64,000 nt of DNA from Calycina herbarum (Eukaryota; Ascomycota; Leotiomycetes; Helotiales; Pezizellaceae). A program made the position numbers and the translations under genes. The stretch is from NCBI GenBank assembly GCA_001414485.1, contig LLEY01000045.1, forward strand, positions 248,001 to 312,000, written 5' to 3'. Below, in pieces: positions 57,572 through 64,000 of the stretch. Each line of letters begins with the position of its first letter. Positions within the stretch are counted from its first letter, which is position 1. The notes beneath the pieces were generated by a model. The model ran no database searches. It saw nothing but the letters and a program-made list of their open reading frames with translations, and was not told the origin of the DNA.

Positions 57572-59435
57572 TAGGTACCCCGAATTTCTTGGAAGGTGGA
57601 AAAGAATCACCCTATCCACACGCTTCATTGCGAAAATAGGCATGATTTCATAATTCAATGGTTCTTTGTTAGTACCTCCAATAAAAGCAATTTCTCTCCA
57701 TATTCTACAACCCTCTCAAACTCGGCGAATATTTACCACTAAAACAAGATTAAAAAGAGATGATAAAGTCTACCAACTGATTCCCATTCCGGCAACCCCA
57801 GCAAACGGATTGCGAGAACTTACATTCTCATTTCTATGAACTCTCAAATGTGATCCGTGAAGAACCTCCCCATCTCTATTCCATGTATCATGAACAAGAA
57901 AGTCAAAGAAACTTTCTAAAGCAACCCCAAAACCCTTCACCCCCAAAACTCCACCTGGAGATAAATTGAGCGTCCTCGTACTAAAACTCCAGTCGCTGGC
58001 ACGCCATCAACCCGAAAGTTCCCTGTCTTTAAACAACATACCGTAAGAATTATAAAAAATCAGCAAAACTCTAACCGCCCGCGCTACTAGGAAGCCTCTA
58101 CCCCAGGTAACACCTGGGTAAGATAGATAGAAGAGAAACCAGCTAACCATGGTTTTTTTACCGTACCGTAACAAATCCTACCGCGCAGATAGAACTTGAT
58201 TAGAATGAGGCGGAACATTACTAATTTTGTCGGGGCGAATGGGCAGTTGAGGCTAATACTCGAGACCAGCTCAAGCTTCACACATTAACTGACTAGGCTA
58301 GGCGAGCAAAGTCCTAGATTTGGTGATAGACATCCGTCTTATTTGTGAATATGAATGAAATTTTGGAATTGTGGGGATAAGTGGGGAATCCTGGGCTAAG
58401 CGAGGGGATTGGTGGGGGAGCTTCGGGATTTTTGGCTCAATCGCAACCGCATTCTACCCTTGCTAGCACTCTGCATCGACTCTACACCTCAATCTTGGTC
58501 ACAAATAGTATCAATTAAGTTGTTTTGCTGATCGAGTAACAGATTGGAAGAATGACCAAGCGAGGGGATTGGTAGGCCCATTTCCGAATAGTGTCTCCTG
58601 GAATTTCCCAGTGGAAAAAAGGATGCATCTGTCTCTTATATTCATCCACCGTGTTCTCAGTATGAGTAAAAGAGGGAGGCTGCTATTCCTCAGATACCTA
58701 GTTAGAGTTTTCAAAATATTATTATTCTAGATAGAAGTAAGATATTGAAAACTAGTTCCCCATATCAAAATAACGTAGTAAACTTTCCTTTTACCCGCCT
58801 ACTTCGGGTTTCCAAACAATTCTGGATAAAGTGGGTTTTCTAGATATTGTCAGGTAAAGCGTAAATAGGCTAGCTATCGTTACATCTCTTAATGTATTGA
58901 ATTTCTCAAATACTCTAGGAGAGTTGAAATCTCCGAGGTAACTTACGCGCTAAGTTGATCATATTAAGAGGTTTATCTTCCTTTTATTTCATTATACAAC
59001 TCACCAAGCTGTCGAGCATTGTTCTCATGCCGCACGATCTCTCATTGATCTAGTATACACCAACAATCCATCAGCTCGTCACGAACGCCAAAATTTGAAG
59101 GAGTCCACTTAGGGCTAAGCGTTTCCAAGAATTCAGTGTCATAGATTTACAATCCAGCCATGGCAAGTAGATTACAAAACTTCATAGGCAGCAAGTATAT
59201 CCTTCTTATCTTCGCGGCCTTTCATCAAACATTGCCATCTCTGATCAGACTGACGAACACCATCATCCGACGCTCACTCTTCGCGAATCTAGCCAGACTT
59301 ATTCACAAAGTCCTTTTACTTTAGACAAATCTTCATTCAACCCATCAAAAACAACTCCCTGTTCTACCACAGACCCTCTCACCCATCCCCAATCATCTTC
59401 GACCTTTCTACTTATTCCCTTCACTCTTCATTCCC
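57572..59435. other. 1.9-kb gene-poor region
   Basis: No gene or RNA gene found; short AT-rich stretches at about 58.7-58.95 kb. Right end is the 3' flank of the hydrolase. Confidence 0.5.
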
Positions 59436-60273
59436 TCAACAGCCCTCAACAGCCCCCAAAATCCTCTCCACAAGCATCCCACAATCACTCAACACAGGAC
59501 TATGATTAGCCTCACAACTCTCAGCCATCGCCCCAGCAGTCTTAGCAAACATCTCCTGATACTCCTTAGGCGCAGCTTGATCCTTCTCCCCCACATGGTA
59601 AGTACAAGGGATATATCTCCAAGCCGCCCTCGTAAGTACTGTTCTCTGCACAGCGTAAGATTGGGGGAACGGTTTTTGAAGCCCATTGTTCGGCGAGAGA
59701 GGGGGGAAGGTCGTTGTAGAGGAGTTTGGCAGGGTTGAGGAGTGTGAATGTTCCGTTTGGCTATTCTAGGTAAGTTCATGGGTTTAAGGAGGGGAAGGAG
59801 GGGTGTGGATATACATGGATGATGTTGTTCGGTGATTCTCCGAAAGAAGATAAGATTGAGTTTCCTTCCTCGAGTATGAAGGCGTTGAAGTAGAATAAAT
59901 GAATCACCCCTCCCTCCAGTCCTTTCTCTTTCCTATATACCCAACTCAATTCCTCAGGTACAGCTTCACTCCCGACCAAACCGCCGTAAGAGTGCATCAC
60001 CAGTACCACCTTTTTGGACTCATACTCGACGAGTCTTGTGACTGCTGAGCGAACGGCTAGGGCATCGTCGATGAGGTCTTTGGTTGCGAAATCTGGGGCG
60101 TCGATGTTTGAACAACTTGGCAGTTCTGGATGAATTGTAGAATATCCTTTCCCCACAAGTTTGTTTTTGAGATCTTCGTAGACGTGGGGCGTCTGGAAGG
60201 AGCCTTGGACTATGATTATTGTGGGCTTTGAGGGTGTTGGTGGAGGGGGCTCGGTGGTGTGAGAGTTGGACAT
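59436..60273 (-). CDS. alpha/beta hydrolase, frameshifted near 59665
   Basis: Exon 1 is 60273-59815; intron 59814-59761 (donor GTATAT, acceptor AATAG); exon 2 is 59760-59436. The protein would be about 260 residues: core start TIIIVQGSFQTPHVYEDL, nucleophile Ser95 in VLVMHSYGG (the MHSYGG variant of the nucleophile elbow) and a probable base in EANHSPVLS near the end. Exon 2 is 325 bp, one over a multiple of three: SLAEQWASKTVP reads in one frame and QSYAVQRTVLTRAAWRYIP in the next. Removing one C of the CCCCC run (59663-59667 on the plus strand as GGGGG) restores a continuous family-like sequence. Either a fresh pseudogene or an assembly slip. Substrate unknown. Confidence 0.8.
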
Positions 60274-61259
60274 TGTGAACGAATCTTTTTGATCTAGTGA
60301 CGCGGGGTATGGGAGTTAGAATTTATGTATTTTGGAAGCTGGCAGTGAGTTTTAAAAGAGTGGTATACGTACAAAACCGCTGGAAGGATGGCTTACGTAG
60401 CTTAGATGTTGTTCATGCTTTTTTAAGACAGGGAACAATTAACCGGTTGTATCGCGCTGATTGGTGGGATGCTAGGCATCGAAGTGAATGAATCTGGGAA
60501 ACAATACCGTATCAATAATAGTGGGGAATCTTTGGGGGGGGGGGGGGAAACTGGAGGTTAAAGGATGAATAATAAAAAGCTTTTGAGATCAAAAGCCAGC
60601 ATTGCGCTTATAAACTTTTCATAATGAGGGGTGCTTATTGACTAAGGAGGGGGGAATCGACAATTTTCACTTCAAAATCCCAGATTTTTCTTGAAGTAAT
60701 GGATGGTTTCTTTTATAGCTATGGTAGAACTGGAAAGTTGCCTTGCTTTACCCAAAACAGTATTCACCAACAACGGCCTGACTTTCGTGCGAAAGGGAAC
60801 ATAACTATCCAAAAAAGATGTCTTCTCAACAATTAGACATTGCTATGCTCAATTAAGGTGGTTACTCTGGAACTTATAGAGTTGTTAACAACATTTAATA
60901 AGTAGTTCAGGAAATACCGCAAGAACTCTGATATCCATTGAAACAGATTGTACCAAAATTGTAAGGTAACTGAATTGAAGTAGAAGACTTACTGGAAAGT
61001 TGAAAGAAAGCAATATTCGGCAATCCCAATGAGTCTAGTTTTGAATAATATTGTTTAAGTGATGATGTGTGGCACCGCCATCATTGGCTGATACCCCTGT
61101 CAAATCCAACATGGTGTAACAATAAGTGAGATTTCGTAGCCTTCCATAACAATTTGCAAATCTTCCAACAAATATAAAACTAATTGCAAAAAGGATTTGA
61201 ACTGTAAGAGAAAATCCCAAGACAGACCATGATACTGGCTAATAAAACAGGACATAACG
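60274..61259. other. intergenic with G14 homopolymer
   Basis: No gene. A run of 14 G at 60534-60547 is prone to sequencing slippage. Confidence 0.5.
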
Positions 61260-61685
61260 ATGGAAACAACATACTCCTTGTCAATCGTGACTTACGATCG
61301 CGGATCCGTTTGGAACGACGATAGCATCAAAAAGCCCTTCCACTGGTCTTTCTTCGTAGAGTCCAGTAGCACATCTCCAAAAACCGGTCACGAGTACCAA
61401 TTGAAAGGGATGCCCGGCGGTTTTTCCTACAGAGGAGAGGAAACAGCTGATCTCCAAACAAAAGAAGGAATCGTCGAGATCCTCGAAGTCGGCATTATAC
61501 CAGCTCGGAAACTCTCCTTAGTCAAAGAGATCCTTCAAGGTGTGCCCATCATCGTGGACGAAGCGTCGAAATGGAATTGCCAGAGCTGGTGCCTGGAGGC
61601 TTTGGATCGACTTCGCGAAGAAGGTTTTGTTTTGGAAGACTACTCTAATGAGGTTTTCCGGTATTGGCTGAGAGAAGAGAAGTAG
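61260..61685 (+). CDS. small conserved-looking protein with HW...NCQSW motifs
   Basis: Single exon, 141 residues, no signal peptide. I cannot name the family. Distinct features: H28 in PFHWSFFVE on an early strand, GHEYQLKGMPGGFSY, and N106-C107 in SKWNCQSWCLEALDRL at the start of a helix. A His early and an N-C-x-x-W/F motif later recall circularly permuted papain-like folds (LRAT, PPPDE), where His precedes the catalytic Cys; this is inference from two motifs only. Composition is normal for a real gene, and the Met at 61260 is the only sensible start. No operon-like context. Confidence 0.7.
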   Translation: METTYSLSIVTYDRGSVWNDDSIKKPFHWSFFVESSSTSPKTGHEYQLKGMPGGFSYRGEETADLQTKEGIVEILEVGIIPARKLSLVKEILQGVPIIVDEASKWNCQSWCLEALDRLREEGFVLEDYSNEVFRYWLREEK

Positions 61686-62562
61686 CGGTTTACAGATCTT
61701 CAATTGATGTTCCGGGTCGGACATTTATTCTGCTTAGAACCGCACTTCAGAAGCCGAATGGAAGTGCATCCAAAGTCAGATTGGAAGGCTATTTCGACGA
61801 TGATAGTCATCGTCGGCTAAGAAAAAGAATGGTTAGAGTTCATGACGATTCAAGATGGTAGCCTAGGGCTTGGGTAGCTGGTTGCGCCTCGACTTGACGT
61901 GTTTTGGGTCTCATTCTTCGTAGCTTCGTGATGGCTTGGCGGCTTATGGCTTCTCCCAGTTAAACGCCAAGGAGGCTCAACAGCTGGGGAATCAAAATAG
62001 CTTGGGCAAGAATAAGAGCAGAGACCATACCCACGAAGATGTCGTCAAGACAAAGTTACTTGGCTGAAAGACAGAAGAATCTTATTTGTCGTGTCGCCTT
62101 GCAGCAATTAACTTTGGCTGGTGTTGCAGATCTCGGGGCGGGAAAGCCACAGTGGCTGAAGTTGTGACACCACCGCCAGAGAGGGAGGGACAGCTTGTCT
62201 TACGCTGCGCTTCTGGCAATAGCAATCCTCCTAAACACCACCAACACCACCATCCCAGACATCTCGAAAGCACCTCTCCAGCTTCTTCGCATTTCTTCCT
62301 ATACCCCCGCATTTATCCCGAAATCCGTGATAACCTCAGACGCACCCGCGAGCGCATACGGCTGCCATGTTCTGAGGGTGACGAGCAGTAGCCTGGCCAT
62401 TGATCGACGCGTAATGTAATCAGGCTACACCAAGTACAACCCCAATTCGAGATTCAATAAATCCCCAAGAACCAAATCGATACCCCAGTTTCCGCAAACC
62501 TTCTAGCATCCATCTCCCGCTGCTATCTTCACCAACACCAGAAAGGATCCCAACCTACCAAC
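61686..62562. other. intergenic, KDEL receptor upstream region
   Basis: No gene supported. C-rich, pyrimidine-rich leader before 62563. Confidence 0.5.
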
Positions 62563-63755
62563 ATGGGGATGAACGTAAATGCTCCCTCCCATCTGTCATT
62601 CCATGTAAACAAGAGCTAATACTCAATAACAGGTCTTCCGTGTCCTGGCCGACGTGGCCCATACCCTCTCGAAATGCATCCTCATATACGCCATCCACCG
62701 GAATCGAAGCTCCGAGGGCGTCTCCCTCATTACCCAGGCCCTTTACGCCCTAGTCTTTATAACGCGATACCTCGATATCTTTGAAAAATATGCTTGGGGC
62801 TTGGTCTGGAACTTTTCCCTCAAGATATTCTATATATTTACTTCCTTGTATATCCTCTTCATAATGCTTCGGGTTTATGCCCGGACTCGTGAGAGAGAGA
62901 AGGCATGGAAGTTCGGTTTGGCTTGTCTGGTGGGGAGTGCCGTTATGGCACCGTTCGTTATGATGATTTTGGAGAAGAAGGAAATGTGGCATTTTAAAGA
63001 GGTTTGTACTACCCTGGAAGGTTGGGGATATAGATGGGGTCCGGAGCATGGCTAACTTTGATTTCACTACACAGATACTTTGGGTCTTTTCCATTATCCT
63101 CGAATCAGTGTGCGTTCTTCCTCAACTATTACTACTCCGCCAGACTTCAGTTCCGACAGTAATCGATTCGTTCTACCTGATCACTTTGGGTTCATACCGG
63201 GGTCTCTACATATTGAATTGGATATGGCGGGGCATCTCACCACATGGCAGAGGCCCCGAACCAATTCCCATCATATTTGGCGTGATTCAAACTGCATTCT
63301 ACATTGATTTCTTCTGGGTCTACTATTCCAGGCAAAGAGTCAAGCTCCGACACGGCGGGATCGTGGACGCAGATGATGTGCAGAAAGGATGGATTCTCAA
63401 CAAGGTCTTTGGAAACCGAAGAATTGTGGGGAACATCGATGATGAGGAGAGTGCTCCGGCATTGGGCGGTGATGGCCCAGCAGCACCCCGCGCAGGATCA
63501 AATTGGGGTTCTAGAGGAATCAGTGTTTCCGCCGACGACGGGGTTTTGGAGAGTGAAAGTGATAGGGTTTTCCAGGAACAGGAGGATGGCATCGTGGACA
63601 CTGCAGATGCTAAAATGAAGGATCCGGATGAACTGGCTAGAATTCTGGAAGAGGACGATGATAGTGATGATGGCGTGTTACCAAATAGTGGTGAGAGTTC
63701 TGGTGCTTCTGCGCCGGTTGGTAACGGTTCCGAATGGCGAGATGGCAGCAAGTAG
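62563..63755 (+). CDS. erd2: ER lumen protein-retaining receptor (KDEL receptor) with long acidic tail
   Basis: Seven-helix Golgi receptor that returns HDEL/KDEL proteins to the ER. 353 residues from exons 62563-62574 (MGMN only), 62633-63001 and 63075-63755. Core motifs: NVFRVLADVAHTLSKCILIY, SSEGVSLITQALYALVFITRY with LDIF, SVCVLPQLLLLRQTSVPTV, and LGSYRGLYILNWIWR with the ligand-binding Tyr/Arg residues. The core ends near residue 217. A hydrophilic tail of about 136 residues follows, rich in Asp/Glu (EEDDDSDDG), whereas yeast and animal receptors stop near 210-220. Tiny first exon of four codons. The final exon is continuous with the core, so the tail is not an assembly artefact. Confidence 0.94.
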
Positions 63756-64000
63756 AACTTCGGTTGAGTAGATCACGGAGAACCCCTGTATGGTTGACAG
63801 ACATTCCAATACCCCCCCTGGGAGACATACCCGCCCTTTTTTTTTCACATTATCAGAATTACTTGGGGCTTAATGCGCTTATTTTTCCTACGAATGAACA
63901 GCTACTTTTTGAACTTGGTTCCTTTGCGTTTTCGTTCCTATTTGGCTGTTGTTCGGGTGGTACCCTCTGTTTGGGACCATGCCCTTGCTTTATCGTGATC
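63756..64000. other. erd2 3' flank
   Basis: No coding signal; an AT-rich T-run near 63838 lies in the probable 3' UTR. Confidence 0.5.

Noticed and set aside
1..64000. tRNA or rRNA genes
   Set aside because: I looked for B-box-like GGTTCGAATCC words and rRNA-like stretches on both strands and found none convincing.

Overview
The window is nuclear DNA from a filamentous ascomycete (Pezizomycotina). The evidence is 45-100 bp GT-AG introns with CTRAY-type branch sites, a class-I fungal myosin with IQ, TH1, SH3 and acidic regions, a Zn2Cys6 regulator, and AT-rich stretches that look like RIP-worn transposons. Leotiomycetes is my best guess from overall gene flavour only; nothing here proves it. 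Exon joins were worked out by hand from splice sites and reading frame.

Layout. 0-9.4 kb: 3' part of myosin-I, a small secreted protein, a zinc-free quinone oxidoreductase, and ubiquilin Dsk2. 9.4-14 kb: gene-poor, with a four-copy degenerate repeat and a CTCCGAG-type short-motif array. 14.1-24.4 kb: a Zn2Cys6 regulator, a secreted carboxylesterase, and an MFS allantoate-permease-type carrier diverging from a metal-dependent amidohydrolase. 24.4-30.4 kb: AT-rich DNA with a MITE bounded by 19-bp perfect inverted repeats, then a SAP-like protein with a frame jump. 30.4-37.2 kb: an intronless Skp1 paralogue, a BTB/POZ gene with an inverted, broken copy of itself, a decayed PTH11-like membrane protein, and a decayed flavin monooxygenase. 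37.2-44.6 kb: two secreted proteins (one with four exons and six cysteines), a second CTCCGAG array, and another BTB paralogue. 45.4-52.2 kb: an M28 membrane peptidase of the glutamate carboxypeptidase II / Vps70 type, divergent from a ZIF-like MFS transporter with a His-rich tail. 52.2-56.4 kb: a dispersed repeat and AT-rich relics. 56.4-64 kb: a MYND protein with an in-frame stop, an alpha/beta hydrolase with a one-base frameshift, a small protein with an NCxxW motif, and a KDEL receptor with a long acidic tail.

Housekeeping genes (myosin-I, Dsk2, M28 peptidase, ZIFL transporter, Erd2) alternate with accessory islands of secreted proteins, BTB/Skp1-type ubiquitin-ligase adaptor relatives, decayed genes and repeats. 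The best functional pairing is the divergent carrier/amidohydrolase unit at 20.8-24.4 kb. The best evolutionary story is the BTB/Skp1-rich island at 30-45 kb, where inverted gene copies flank a decaying receptor-like gene.
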